From contig CAURZK010000002.1 in the NCBI GenBank assembly GCA_963529855.1, positions 186,001-250,000 of the forward strand: a stretch of DNA of 64,000 nucleotides, in the 5' to 3' direction. Below are positions 19,389 to 28,326 of this stretch, piece by piece. The translations under genes and the position numbers were made by a program. Every line of letters begins with the position of its first letter. The stretch's first letter is position 1. The notes under the pieces are model-generated. The model did not search any database and had not been told where the DNA came from. It saw nothing but the letters and a program-made list of their open reading frames with translations. The DNA comes from 34-65-8 sp963529855 (lineage in GTDB: Bacteria > Pseudomonadota > Alphaproteobacteria > Sphingomonadales > Sphingomonadaceae).

Positions 19389-19943
19389 ATGGCCAAGCGC
19401 GAAGCCGGCACCGGCGATACAATCATCATCAAGAAGTACGCGAACCGGCGGCTCTACAACACGGGGACCTCCAGTTACATCACGCTGGAAGACCTCGCCA
19501 AGATGACGCGCGACGGTGTCGATTTCAAAGTGGTGGACGCCAAGACCGGTGACGACATCACTCATTCGATCCTGACCCAGATCATCATGGATGAAGAGGC
19601 GAGCGGCGGCGAACAGATGCTGCCGGTCAGCTTCCTGCGCGACCTGATCTCGATGTACGGCAATTCGATGCAGGCGCTGATGCCGAGCTATCTCGAAGCA
19701 AGCATGGCCAACTTCCGCAAGAACCGCGAACAGCTGCAGACCGCGTTTCGCGAAGGGCTCGCCAGCAACCCGCTTGCCAAGCTTGCCGAAACCAACATTG
19801 CCGTGATGAAGGCGATGGGCGAGGCATTCATGCCCGGCAACCGGCCGGACAAGTCTGCCCCGCCGGCCAAGGACGACGAAATCGCCGCACTGCGCCAGCA
19901 GATGGCCGCGATGCAGAAGAAGCTCGACGAACTGGGCAAGTAA
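19389..19943 (+). CDS. phaR: Polyhydroxyalkanoate synthesis regulator PhaR
   Basis: PhaR binds both DNA and PHA granules and represses phasin genes and itself. The DNA-binding domain is clear: IIIKKYANRRLYNTGTSSYI, LEDLAKMTRDGVDFKVVDAKTGDDIT, and SILTQIIMDEE. A PHB-accumulation regulatory domain follows (LPVSFLRDLISMYGNSMQALMPSYL), then a coiled-coil C terminus. Length 184 aa is typical. ATG 19389 is preferred over the longer frame from 19230, which lies inside alr. No phaC or phasin gene lies in the window. Confidence 0.93.
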   Translation: MAKREAGTGDTIIIKKYANRRLYNTGTSSYITLEDLAKMTRDGVDFKVVDAKTGDDITHSILTQIIMDEEASGGEQMLPVSFLRDLISMYGNSMQALMPSYLEASMANFRKNREQLQTAFREGLASNPLAKLAETNIAVMKAMGEAFMPGNRPDKSAPPAKDDEIAALRQQMAAMQKKLDELGK

Positions 19944-19978
19944 GCCCGCCGCCCATCTCAATTCAGTAGGAAAATTCC

Positions 19979-21523
19979 GTGTCCCAGATCCGCCACGCGC
20001 TCACCGTCAAGCGCGCCGACGACTTCGCCCAGTGGTATCAGGAAGTCATCACCGCCGCCGACATGGCCGAAGAATCGGGCGTGCGCGGATGCATGGTCAT
20101 CAAGCCATGGGGTTATGGCATCTGGGAACGCATCCAGCGGTTGATGGACGACCGGATCAAGGCTGCCGGGGTCCAGAACTGTTATTTCCCGCTGTTCATC
20201 CCCCTGGGTAATTTCACCCGGGAAGCGGAGCACGTCGAAGGCTTTGCCAAGGAAATGGCCGTCGTTACCCATCACCGCCTGATCGCCGATGGCAAGGGCG
20301 GCCTGGTGCCCGATCCCGAGGCGAAGCTGGAAGAACCGCTGGTCGTGCGCCCGACGTCCGAAACGATCATCGGCGATGCCATGGCGCGCTGGGTCCAGTC
20401 GTGGCGCGACCTGCCGCTGCTGACCAATCAGTGGGCCAATGTCGTGCGCTGGGAAATGCGCACGCGCATGTTCCTGCGCACCAGCGAGTTTCTGTGGCAG
20501 GAAGGGCATACTGCCCATGCCACGCGGGAGGATGCGCTGGTGGAAACCCATCGCGCGCTCGAAATGTATCGCGCGTGCGCTGAGGAAGACCTCGCCATGC
20601 CGGTGATCGCAGGCGAAAAGCCGGAGCATGAACGCTTCCCCGGTGCGGTCGAAACCTGGTCTATCGAAGCGATGATGCAGGACGGCAAGGCCCTGCAGGC
20701 GGGCACCAGCCATTACCTTGGCACCAATTTCGCGCATGCCGCGGGTATTCAGTATCAGGACCGCGAAGGTGGCCAGCAGTACTGTCACACCACCAGCTGG
20801 GGCACCTCCACCCGTCTCGTTGGCGGGGTGATCATGACCCACGGCGATGACGATGGCCTGCGCGTGCCGCCGCGCATCGCCCCGTGGCAGGTGGTGATCG
20901 TTCCCATGCTGCGTGACGGGCCGGAGGACGAAAAGCTCGTCGCCTATTGCGAGCAACTGCGGGCCGCGCTGGCCGTGCAATCGGCGCTGGGCGAAAAGGT
21001 TCGCGTGCTGCTCGACGCCAAGCCGGGCAAGGCTGCGGCGAAGCGGTGGGACTGGGTGCGCAAGGGTGCCCCGCTGATCGTCGAGGTCGGCGGACGCGAC
21101 ATGGAAAACGGCGTGGTCAGCATGCTGCGCCGCGACCGCCTGTGGGACGCCGCAACTGGCAAACCCGCCTTTGCAACACCCAGCCGTGACGAGGCAGCGT
21201 CCACCATCCCCGCGCTGCTCGAAGAAATCCAGCAGGCGCTGTTTACCGAGGCCCGCGATCGGCGCGAGGCAAACATCCATCGCGGCGTCGACAGCCTTGA
21301 GGGATTGACTGCCTTCTACGACAGCAATGGCCGCTATCCCGGCTGGGTCGAGGTGCAATGGGCTCGCCCCACCGGGGCAGAGCTTGATCAGGTGGTGGAC
21401 AAGCTCAAGGCACTGAAGCTGACAGTCCGCAATGTGCCCATCGGCGCGGCGCCGGCGGAGGGCACCTGCCTGTTCACCGGCAAACCCGCGGTGGAACGCA
21501 TCTATGTCGCGCGGGCATACTAA
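19979..21523 (+). CDS. proS: Prolyl-tRNA synthetase, archaeal/eukaryotic-type
   Basis: The enzyme charges tRNA-Pro. Class II motif 2 is seen as NVVRWEMRTRMFLRTSEFLWQEGHTAHA, and PTSETIIGDAMARWV is the proline-binding block. The sequence IKPWGYGIWERIQ, the absence of a bacterial INS editing insertion, and a C terminus that ends in Tyr after CLFTGKPA identify the archaeal/eukaryote-like class, not the short form lacking INS common in other alphaproteobacteria. Start is GTG 19979 with AGTAGGA about 9 nt ahead. Length 514 aa. Confidence 0.95.
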   Translation: MSQIRHALTVKRADDFAQWYQEVITAADMAEESGVRGCMVIKPWGYGIWERIQRLMDDRIKAAGVQNCYFPLFIPLGNFTREAEHVEGFAKEMAVVTHHRLIADGKGGLVPDPEAKLEEPLVVRPTSETIIGDAMARWVQSWRDLPLLTNQWANVVRWEMRTRMFLRTSEFLWQEGHTAHATREDALVETHRALEMYRACAEEDLAMPVIAGEKPEHERFPGAVETWSIEAMMQDGKALQAGTSHYLGTNFAHAAGIQYQDREGGQQYCHTTSWGTSTRLVGGVIMTHGDDDGLRVPPRIAPWQVVIVPMLRDGPEDEKLVAYCEQLRAALAVQSALGEKVRVLLDAKPGKAAAKRWDWVRKGAPLIVEVGGRDMENGVVSMLRRDRLWDAATGKPAFATPSRDEAASTIPALLEEIQQALFTEARDRREANIHRGVDSLEGLTAFYDSNGRYPGWVEVQWARPTGAELDQVVDKLKALKLTVRNVPIGAAPAEGTCLFTGKPAVERIYVARAY

Positions 21524-21576
21524 GGCGCCCGTAACAGGCCCTCGCAGCGGGGCATGCCACTAGTGACTTGAAATTG

Positions 21577-21606
21577 CATGGGCGGCACGCAACAGTGCCG
21601 CCCATG
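21577..21606 (+). promoter_or_regulatory. Perfect hairpin enclosing the start codon of the M28 peptidase
   Basis: CATGGGCGGCAC (21577-21588) and GTGCCGCCCATG (21595-21606) form a perfect 12-bp stem with loop GCAACA. The last three bases are the predicted ATG, so the start codon is buried in the stem. It follows the proS stop by 53 nt and has no T run, so a plain terminator is less likely than translational control, but both are possible. Confidence 0.65.
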
Positions 21607-22944
21607 AGATATCTTCCCCTGCTGGCCGCCGTCCTTGCTACCCCGCTCGCCGCGCAGGCCGATCCTGCCGAAAGCGTTTCCGCCGACCGCCTGAAGGCGG
21701 ATGTCGAGCGGCTGGTCGCATTCGGCACGCGGCACACCATGTCGGAACAGGACAATCCGACGCGCGGCATCGGCGCGGCGGTGGATTGGGGCGCCAATAC
21801 GTTTCGCGCGATATCTGCCGAGTGCGGGAATTGCCTCGAGGTCGTCCTGCCCGAACGCATGGTGGAAGGGCGCCGCATTCCCACGCCTACCCGGCTGCGC
21901 AATGCCGTCGCGATTCAGCGGGGCACAGAACGACCCAACGAAGTCGTCATCATCCAGGGGCACATCGACAGCCGCGTAACCGACGTGATGGACTTCACCA
22001 GCGACGCGCCCGGCGCGAACGACGATGCATCGGGCACCGCGCTCGCGATCGAGGCGGCGCGGGTCCTGTCGAAGCAGAAGTTTCCGGCAACGATCGTCTA
22101 TGCGCTGCTCTCGGGTGAGGAGCAGGGGCTGTATGGCGGCCAGCTGATGGCGGATTTTGCTGCAGAACAGGGCTGGACGGTCAAGGCCGTGCTGAACAAC
22201 GACATCGTCGGTAATTCCTGCGGGTCCGATGGGTATTGCGACCCCGATCATGTGCGTGTCTTTTCGGAAGGTCCGCGCGCCGACCTGACCGATGCGCTGC
22301 GAGCCGACCAGCGCCGCAATGGCGGCGAAAACGACAGTCCCGGTCGCAACCTCTCGCGCTACATCGCCGATCTCGCCGCAGCGCGGGAGGGCGGGCTGGC
22401 AGTGCGTCAGATCTGGCGTACCGATCGCATGGGCCGTGGCGGGGATCAGATTCCTTTCCTTGAAAAAGGCTACCCGGCCATCCGGTTTTCCGTCGCGGTC
22501 GAGGATTACGATCACCAGCACCAGGACTTGCGCACCGAAAACGGCACGGAATACGGCGACACCGTGGACGAGATGGATTTCGCCTATCTCGCGCGCGTTA
22601 CCCAGCTGAACGTCGCAGTCGCCGCGGCGCTGGCCAAGGCGGTCATGCCGCCCGCTCCGACAGCGGAAGCGGCTGTTCAGACCTTTACCACGCTCAAGTG
22701 GGCCGAGGTGCCCGGCGCGACGGGGTACACCGTCTGGCAGCGCCGCACGGACGAACCCTATTGGCGCGAGGAGCCCGTGATCGCGAACGTGGTCGCCACC
22801 AGCGCGAAGCTCGAAGGCGTGCGCGGCGACGATTGGATCTTCGGCGTCAGCGCCTGCGCGGCGAACGGTTCGTGCAGCCCTGTCGCAAGTGCAGTCCCGG
22901 CTGGTGCGTTCGCGCCCCTACCACCAGCGGCACCACAATCATGA
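21604..22944 (+). CDS. Secreted M28 family zinc aminopeptidase
   Basis: The protein has a signal peptide (MRYLPLLAAVLATPLAAQA) and an M28 domain. Zinc and catalytic residues are visible in order: GHIDSR (His about residue 120), GANDDASGTALAIEAARVL (bridging Asp), SGEEQGLYGGQLMADF (catalytic and metal Glu), a later Asp in LNNDIVGN, and HQHQD near the end of the domain. The C terminus (about residues 355-440) looks like a fibronectin-III-type domain (LKWAEVPGATGYTVWQRR). Length 446 aa. The frame opens earlier at TTG 21568, but the signal peptide argues for ATG 21604, which is the last codon of a perfect hairpin. Confidence 0.88.
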   Translation: MRYLPLLAAVLATPLAAQADPAESVSADRLKADVERLVAFGTRHTMSEQDNPTRGIGAAVDWGANTFRAISAECGNCLEVVLPERMVEGRRIPTPTRLRNAVAIQRGTERPNEVVIIQGHIDSRVTDVMDFTSDAPGANDDASGTALAIEAARVLSKQKFPATIVYALLSGEEQGLYGGQLMADFAAEQGWTVKAVLNNDIVGNSCGSDGYCDPDHVRVFSEGPRADLTDALRADQRRNGGENDSPGRNLSRYIADLAAAREGGLAVRQIWRTDRMGRGGDQIPFLEKGYPAIRFSVAVEDYDHQHQDLRTENGTEYGDTVDEMDFAYLARVTQLNVAVAAALAKAVMPPAPTAEAAVQTFTTLKWAEVPGATGYTVWQRRTDEPYWREEPVIANVVATSAKLEGVRGDDWIFGVSACAANGSCSPVASAVPAGAFAPLPPAAPQS

Positions 22945-23011
22945 TGGGCGTGCAATTGCCTGAATGTTAGGTTATTTATCGGCCGGCACGGGGAAAGGAA
23001 GGACACAGATC

Positions 23012-23365
23012 ATGTCGCCATTCACCAAGGTCACGCTGGCTGCCGCGCTCGCCTCGATGCCGGTGGCAGCACTCGCCCATCACGGGTGGAGTTCGTACAA
23101 TGAAGCCGAGCCCGTAACGCTCACCGGCCCGTTGAAGGATGTTGTATGGGGCAATCCCCATGGCAGCGCCAAGATGAACTGGCAGGGCAAGGAATGGGAC
23201 GTCATTCTTGCTCCGGTAAGCCGGATGACTGCACGCGGGCTGTCGCTCGATGACATCGACGAAGGGCAGGTAATCACGCTGACCGGTTATGTTCGGCGCG
23301 ACGGCACGGCGGAAATGCGCATCGAACGCATAAAGGTCGGCGACAAGACCATCGAACTGCGCTGA
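23012..23365 (+). CDS. DUF6152-like exported protein
   Basis: This 117-residue protein has a signal peptide (MSPFTKVTLAAALASMPVAALA) followed at once by HHGWSSYNEAEPVTLTGPLKDVVWGNPHG. That block is characteristic of a widespread periplasmic family (DUF6152) of unknown function, often found near membrane-protein genes of the next gene's type. The mature N-terminal HH pair and NPHG could bind metal, but this is speculation. AAGGAAGG lies 12-17 nt before ATG 23012. The next gene begins 4 nt after the stop. Confidence 0.75.
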   Translation: MSPFTKVTLAAALASMPVAALAHHGWSSYNEAEPVTLTGPLKDVVWGNPHGSAKMNWQGKEWDVILAPVSRMTARGLSLDDIDEGQVITLTGYVRRDGTAEMRIERIKVGDKTIELR

Positions 23366-23369
23366 CGGC

Positions 23370-23855
23370 GTGGAACCACTGCTGCTGGCGGTGAACGGCT
23401 GGCTCGATACGGTCGGGCTGGTCGATTGGGCGCGCACGAGCGCGCACGTCTACCCATGGGCCAATGTCGCGCACGTGATCGGCGTGGTCATGCTGCTCGG
23501 TGGTATCGGGGTGGTCGATCTTCGGCTGCTCGGGCTGTGGAAGAACCTGCCACTGATTCCGCTGGCCGACGCCTTGACCCCGATCGCGGTTGCCGGGCTC
23601 ATACTGCAAGCGTTGTCTGGCACGGTTCTGTTTGCGGCCGATGGTGAAGCATTGGCGGCATCGGCCGCTTTTCAGTTGAAGCTTGGCCTGCTGGCTCTCG
23701 TCCTGAGCAACGCCGTGCTGTTCCGCTGGCACTGGCGCGCCGCGGCGAGGCGCGTTCGTTACGCTCCTCCACCTCTGGCGCGCGCCTCGGCGGCAATCTC
23801 GCTGATACTGTGGATTGGTATCGCAACCGTGGGCCGGCTGATCGCCTACTATTGA
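23370..23855 (+). CDS. Small polytopic membrane protein (DUF2214/DUF6644-like)
   Basis: The 161-residue protein starts at GTG 23370 and has four hydrophobic segments (about residues 28-50, 66-85, 97-115 and 139-158). Conserved-looking features are SAHVYPWANVAHVIGVVMLLG in the first helix, with His residues that could be heme or metal ligands, and FQLKLGLLALVLSNAVLFRWHW. It starts 4 nt after the DUF6152-like gene, so the two likely act together in the envelope. Function is not known. Confidence 0.65.
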   Translation: MEPLLLAVNGWLDTVGLVDWARTSAHVYPWANVAHVIGVVMLLGGIGVVDLRLLGLWKNLPLIPLADALTPIAVAGLILQALSGTVLFAADGEALAASAAFQLKLGLLALVLSNAVLFRWHWRAAARRVRYAPPPLARASAAISLILWIGIATVGRLIAYY

Positions 23856-23877
23856 GCCGCAAAGCCGGAACGCCCAT

Positions 23878-26160
23878 ATGGCCAGAATGCCGCGCATTAC
23901 CGCACAGGGCTTGCCATCGCGCGAGCAGATCATCGAATTCATCCAGACCGCCGACAGCGTCGTCGGCAAACGCGAGATCGCCAAGGCGTTCGGCCTCAAG
24001 GGGCAGGAAAAGATCGCGCTCAAGAAACGGCTGCGCGACATGGCGGACGAAGGCCTGATCGACGGCAAGAAGACTGCCTATCACCGCATGGGCGGCGTGC
24101 CCAAGGTCACCGTCTTGCGCATTGCGGAGATCGACGAGGGCGAGGCCTACGCAATACCCGATGCCTGGTCCCCTGAGGACAAGACCCCGCCGCCGCGCCT
24201 GCGCGTGATCGAACGCAAGAAGGGCCCGGGCCGGATTGCGGCACTGAAAGTCGGCGACCGCATCCTCGCGCGCACTGAGGAAGTCGGCAAGGGCTGGCTC
24301 GCCCACCCGATGAAGAAGCTGCCCGCGCGCACCGAAGGCCTGATGGGCGTGGTCGAGATCGACAAGAGCGGCAAAGGCTGGCTCGCGCCGGTTGACAAGC
24401 GCGTGCGCACGTCCAGCCCGATTGCCGATCTCGGCGGCGCCGAAGCTGGCCAGCTTGTCGTGGCGGAACCCGCCGGCAAGAGCCCGCGCGCAGGTGTCAA
24501 GGTGACCGAGGTGCTGGGCGATCCGCTCGCGCCCAAGAGCTTTTCGATGATTGCCATTGCCAAATATGGCATCCCGCACGTGTTCGCCGAGGAAACGCTG
24601 GCAGAGGCCGAGCGCGCCGCGAAGCTACCGCTTAGCGAAGACCACCGCGAGGACCTGCGCGAACTTCCCATCGTCGCGATCGACCCCGCCGACGCGCGCG
24701 ACCACGACGATGCCATCTGGGCCGAGCCTGATGGCGAAGGCGGGTTTCGTGCGGTCGTCGCCATTGCCGACGTCAGTTTCTATGTCAGGCCGGGCGGCGA
24801 GCTCGACCGCGAAGCGCGCAAGCGTGGCAATTCGGTCTACTTCCCCGACCGCGTCGTGCCCATGCTGCCCGAAGTGCTCAGCGCCGATGTATGCTCGCTG
24901 AAAGAAGGCGCCGATCGTGCGGCGATGGCCTGCCACCTGCGCATCTCGCCCGAAGGCAAGGTGACGAAGTTCCGCTTCACCCGCGCGCTGGTGCGGATCG
25001 CGGAAGTCATCGCTTACGAGGATGCGCAGGCACGCATCGACGATGGCAGCGCAGGCGAGAATCTCCAACACTTGTGGGATGCATGGAAACTCCTCGCCGC
25101 CGCGCGGGCCAAGCGCGATCCGCTGGAGCTGGAACTGCCCGAACGGCGCGTCATGCTCGACGATCAGGGTCGGATCGAGTCCGTCGCGGTTCGCGAGCGG
25201 CTGGACGCGCACCGGGTGGTCGAGGATTTCATGATCGCGGCCAACGTGGCCGCTGCGCAGGCTCTTGAAAGCAGGACCGCGCCAGTCGTCTACCGCGTGC
25301 ACGAACCGCCAAGCCGCGAGAAGCTGGTCGCGCTGAAGGAATATCTCGCCACTTTCGGCCGCACGATGGCGCTTGGCCAGGTCATCACGCCGGGTCTGTT
25401 CAACCGCATGCTAAAGGACGTGACGGACGAGGCGGAAAAGGCACAGGTCATGGAGGCCGTGCTGCGCAGCCAGACACAGGCTTATTACGGGCCGGGCAAT
25501 GCGGGCCATTTTGGCCTCGCGCTCGGTTCCTACGCGCACTTTACCTCGCCGATCAGGCGTTACGCGGACCTGCTGGTTCACCGCGCGCTGGTCGATGCGT
25601 TCAAGCTGGAGCAGCCCGCGCCGAAGGGAAAACTTCCGGAAACGAGCGGTTTGTCAGACCGTGACCGTGACGACCTTTCCCGCGTGTCCGAAGCCATCAG
25701 CGCCGCGGAACGGCGCGCGATGGAGGCGGAACGCGATACCATCGATCGCTATGTCGCAGCCTGGCTTGCGGGCCGCGTGGGCGAGGTGTTCGACACGCGC
25801 ATCACCGGAGTGCAGAGTTTCGGCTTCTTCGCCACGATCGAACAGCTGGGCGGCGATGGTCTCGTGCCCGTCTCCACCCTGGGCGACGAGCATTTCCGTT
25901 ACGATGAGGCGGCCCGTGCCCTGATCGGCGCCGACAGCAAGACGCGTTACAGCGTGGGCGAACGGCTCAAGCTGCGGCTGGGCGAGGCCAACCCGCTGAC
26001 GGGCGCGCTCAAGTTCGAATTGCCCGAAGGCGGTAGCCGGATCGAACCACGCGGCTCGCGGCCCGAACCAAAGAGCAAGGATCGCCGGGTTCCGGGCAAG
26101 AACGGGCAGGGCAAGCGCGGTCGCCCCGGCAATATCCGCCACCAGGGCAAGAAGCGCTAG
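23878..26160 (+). CDS. rnr: Ribonuclease R
   Basis: RNase R is a processive 3'-5' exoribonuclease that degrades structured RNA. N-terminal helix-turn-helix and cold-shock regions precede the RNB domain, whose catalytic aspartates are seen in IVAIDPADARDHDDAIWAE. Later come IADVSFYVRPGGELDREA, RGNSVYFPDRVVPMLPE and SYAHFTSPIRRYADLLVHR. An S1 domain follows (about residues 625-710), then a basic tail ending in Lys/Arg-rich residues. Length 760 aa. Its TAG stop overlaps the convergent USP gene's stop (CTAG). Confidence 0.96.
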   Translation: MARMPRITAQGLPSREQIIEFIQTADSVVGKREIAKAFGLKGQEKIALKKRLRDMADEGLIDGKKTAYHRMGGVPKVTVLRIAEIDEGEAYAIPDAWSPEDKTPPPRLRVIERKKGPGRIAALKVGDRILARTEEVGKGWLAHPMKKLPARTEGLMGVVEIDKSGKGWLAPVDKRVRTSSPIADLGGAEAGQLVVAEPAGKSPRAGVKVTEVLGDPLAPKSFSMIAIAKYGIPHVFAEETLAEAERAAKLPLSEDHREDLRELPIVAIDPADARDHDDAIWAEPDGEGGFRAVVAIADVSFYVRPGGELDREARKRGNSVYFPDRVVPMLPEVLSADVCSLKEGADRAAMACHLRISPEGKVTKFRFTRALVRIAEVIAYEDAQARIDDGSAGENLQHLWDAWKLLAAARAKRDPLELELPERRVMLDDQGRIESVAVRERLDAHRVVEDFMIAANVAAAQALESRTAPVVYRVHEPPSREKLVALKEYLATFGRTMALGQVITPGLFNRMLKDVTDEAEKAQVMEAVLRSQTQAYYGPGNAGHFGLALGSYAHFTSPIRRYADLLVHRALVDAFKLEQPAPKGKLPETSGLSDRDRDDLSRVSEAISAAERRAMEAERDTIDRYVAAWLAGRVGEVFDTRITGVQSFGFFATIEQLGGDGLVPVSTLGDEHFRYDEAARALIGADSKTRYSVGERLKLRLGEANPLTGALKFELPEGGSRIEPRGSRPEPKSKDRRVPGKNGQGKRGRPGNIRHQGKKR

Positions 26161-26609
26161 GCCAGCCGGTCGATGTCTTCGTTGGTTGCGCTGCCCGGGA
26201 TTACGTAGAGCGGGCAGGGCAGGTCGCCTGCGTGGGCGGAAAAGTGCGTTACAAGCGGCCCGGGGTTGTGACCCGGCGCTGCACCGAGCACCAGCGCGGC
26301 GACTTCCGGGTGCTCGCCAAGGTAATCCTTGATGATCGCCTGACCTTCTCCCACGCGGACCGAGATGGTCGGCATTTTTCCGCTTTCGGAAAACAGGTTG
26401 CCGGCCGCGCTCGATGCCATCACCTCGGCGCGGTCCTTCGCCTCCTGCTCGATGGTGGCCTGAACCCCGCCGAATGCGCTGAAGTTCTGCGGTTCGACCA
26501 GCGCCAGGATATGCACTGCACCGCCGCTGGCAGTCGCCCGGCGCGAGGCGAAGCGCAGCGCCTTCTGCGCTTCCTCGCTCTCGTCCATGATCACCAGATA
26601 AACCCGCAT
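26157..26609 (-). CDS. Universal stress protein (UspA family)
   Basis: This is a single USP domain of 150 residues. It begins MRVYLVIMDESEEAQKALRFA, the usual first strand and helix, and ends with the nucleotide-loop region LVLGAAPGHNPGPLVTHFSAHAGDLPCPLYVIPG. The loop has a GxxGxnG-like order but is degenerate (AAPGHNPGP), so ATP binding is uncertain. Start ATG 26609 is preferred over the frame from 26693. It is convergent with rnr and divergent from pdhC, so it forms its own unit. Confidence 0.85.
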   Translation of the reverse strand: MRVYLVIMDESEEAQKALRFASRRATASGGAVHILALVEPQNFSAFGGVQATIEQEAKDRAEVMASSAAGNLFSESGKMPTISVRVGEGQAIIKDYLGEHPEVAALVLGAAPGHNPGPLVTHFSAHAGDLPCPLYVIPGSATNEDIDRLA

Positions 26610-26743
26610 TATCGTTCTCAGTCCCCACCGACCGTTTCGCGGGGTATCCGCTGAAATCGTATTCCGCGCAAGGACCTTGCCCGGACCGTCCAAATTGGCC
26701 AGAGGAATGCCGCTACGTCAGCCGAAGGATGCCACGCACCATC

Positions 26744-28039
26744 ATGCCCACACCGATCAAGATGCCCGCCCTTTCGCCCACGATGGAGGAGGGCACGCTG
26801 GCCCGCTGGCTGGTCAAGGAAGGCGATACCGTCAGCTCAGGCGACGTGATGGCCGAGATCGAGACCGACAAGGCGACAATGGAATTCGAAGCGGTCGATG
26901 AAGGCGTGATCGCCAAGATCGAGGTACCGGAAGGGACCGAGGGCGTGAAAGTCGGCACGGTTATCGCGCTGCTGGCGGTCGAGGGCGAGGATGCCGGGGA
27001 AGCCGCCGCCGCTACGCCCAAGGCAGAACCCGCCCCGACGCCAGCCCCTGCTGCATCCGCACCAGCGCCCGCCCCTGCGGCATCCACCAGTTCGGCACCC
27101 GCGCAGGCCGCGGCGCCGGCTCAGGCAAAGAGCGACCGCGTGATCGCATCCCCGCTGGCGAAGCGGATCGCGGAGCAGAAGGGTCTCGACCTGTCGGCAA
27201 TCAAGGGCAGCGGCCCCGGCGGACGGATCGTGAAGGCGGATGTGGCCGACGCGCAGCCGGGCGCCGCAGCCCCCGCGCCCGAACCTGCTGCCGCTCCGGG
27301 CGCTACCACATCGACCCCATCACCTGCCGCTGCCGTGCCCGATTTCGGCATTCCGTACGAAGCGGAAAAGCTCAACAACGTGCGCAAGGTCATCGCGCGT
27401 CGCCTCACCGAAGCGAAGCAGACCATTCCGCACATCTACCTCACCGTGGATGTCCAGCTCGACAAGCTGCTCAAGCTGCGCGGCGAACTCAATTCTGCGC
27501 TGGAGCTGCAGGGCGTCAAGCTCTCGGTCAATGACCTCCTGATCAAGGCGCTGGCCAAGGCGCTGATCCAGGTGCCCAAGTGCAACGTCAGCTTCGCGGG
27601 CGAGGAACTGCGCAAGTATTCCCGCGCGGATATTTCGGTCGCGGTCGCTGCGCCTTCGGGCCTCATCACGCCGATCATCGTCGATGCCGGGTCGAAGTCG
27701 GTCAGCGCGATCAGCACCGAGATGAAGGCGCTCGCCGACAAGGCGCGCGAGGGCAAGCTTCAGCCGCACGAATACCAGGGCGGCACCGCCAGCCTCTCCA
27801 ACCTCGGCATGTTCGGGACCAAGCAGTTCGACGCGGTGATCAACCCGCCGCAGGCAATGATCCTGGCGGTCGGCGCGGGCGAGAAGCGCCCGTGGATTGT
27901 CGACGACGCGCTCGCGATCGCCACCGTAATGAGCGCCACCGGCAGCTTCGACCACCGCGCCATCGACGGCGCCGACGGCGCCGCGCTGATGGCCGCGTTC
28001 AAGGCACTGGTGGAGGCACCGCTGGGGCTGGTGGCGTGA
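26744..28039 (+). CDS. pdhC: Pyruvate dehydrogenase E2, dihydrolipoyl acetyltransferase
   Basis: E2 transfers the acetyl group from lipoate to CoA. The lipoyl domain is at the N terminus, with the lipoylated Lys in EIETDKATMEF. An Ala/Pro-rich linker leads to the E3/E1-binding domain (VIASPLAKRIAEQKGLDLSAIKGSGPGGRIVKADV), a second Ala/Pro linker, and the catalytic domain ending FDHRAIDGADGAAL with the active-site His and Asp. Length 431 aa from ATG 26744; an in-frame ATG at 26729 has a nearby GAAGG and is possible. The E1 genes lie elsewhere. The stop overlaps the next gene as GTGA. Confidence 0.94.
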   Translation: MPTPIKMPALSPTMEEGTLARWLVKEGDTVSSGDVMAEIETDKATMEFEAVDEGVIAKIEVPEGTEGVKVGTVIALLAVEGEDAGEAAAATPKAEPAPTPAPAASAPAPAPAASTSSAPAQAAAPAQAKSDRVIASPLAKRIAEQKGLDLSAIKGSGPGGRIVKADVADAQPGAAAPAPEPAAAPGATTSTPSPAAAVPDFGIPYEAEKLNNVRKVIARRLTEAKQTIPHIYLTVDVQLDKLLKLRGELNSALELQGVKLSVNDLLIKALAKALIQVPKCNVSFAGEELRKYSRADISVAVAAPSGLITPIIVDAGSKSVSAISTEMKALADKAREGKLQPHEYQGGTASLSNLGMFGTKQFDAVINPPQAMILAVGAGEKRPWIVDDALAIATVMSATGSFDHRAIDGADGAALMAAFKALVEAPLGLVA

Positions 28040-28326
28040 TTTCGGAAGAAGCACGTAATGCCCCTGGCGGACCGGTAGCGCTGTTTCTTTTCCTGCTTGG
28101 ACTGGCCGGGCTGATCTCGTGGGCAGTTTTGCGCGCCATCTCGATCGGAGAAGGCATTCCAGGTGTATGGCATTGGCTTTTGCTCTGGTGGTCGATTGTC
28201 GCGGTAATCTTCGCGCTGTGGTTGCGCAAAAGCGCGAAGATAAAGCTGCTGGGAGCAATCTGGCTCGTCGGCGGGATTTTGGGCGCCATGTTGTTGTTGG
28301 CCGATCCCGGAGTATATTTCGCATGA
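28036..28326 (+). CDS. Small membrane protein coupled to pdhC
   Basis: The 96-residue frame begins at GTG 28036, overlapping the pdhC stop (GTGA), and ends in an ATGA overlap with the thioesterase gene. Three hydrophobic segments are seen (about residues 14-33, 43-60 and 70-90), with basic loops such as LRKSAKIK between the last two. I recognise no family. The overlaps at both ends are good evidence that it is translated. Its role between pdhC and lpd is unknown. Confidence 0.65.
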   Translation: MISEEARNAPGGPVALFLFLLGLAGLISWAVLRAISIGEGIPGVWHWLLLWWSIVAVIFALWLRKSAKIKLLGAIWLVGGILGAMLLLADPGVYFA

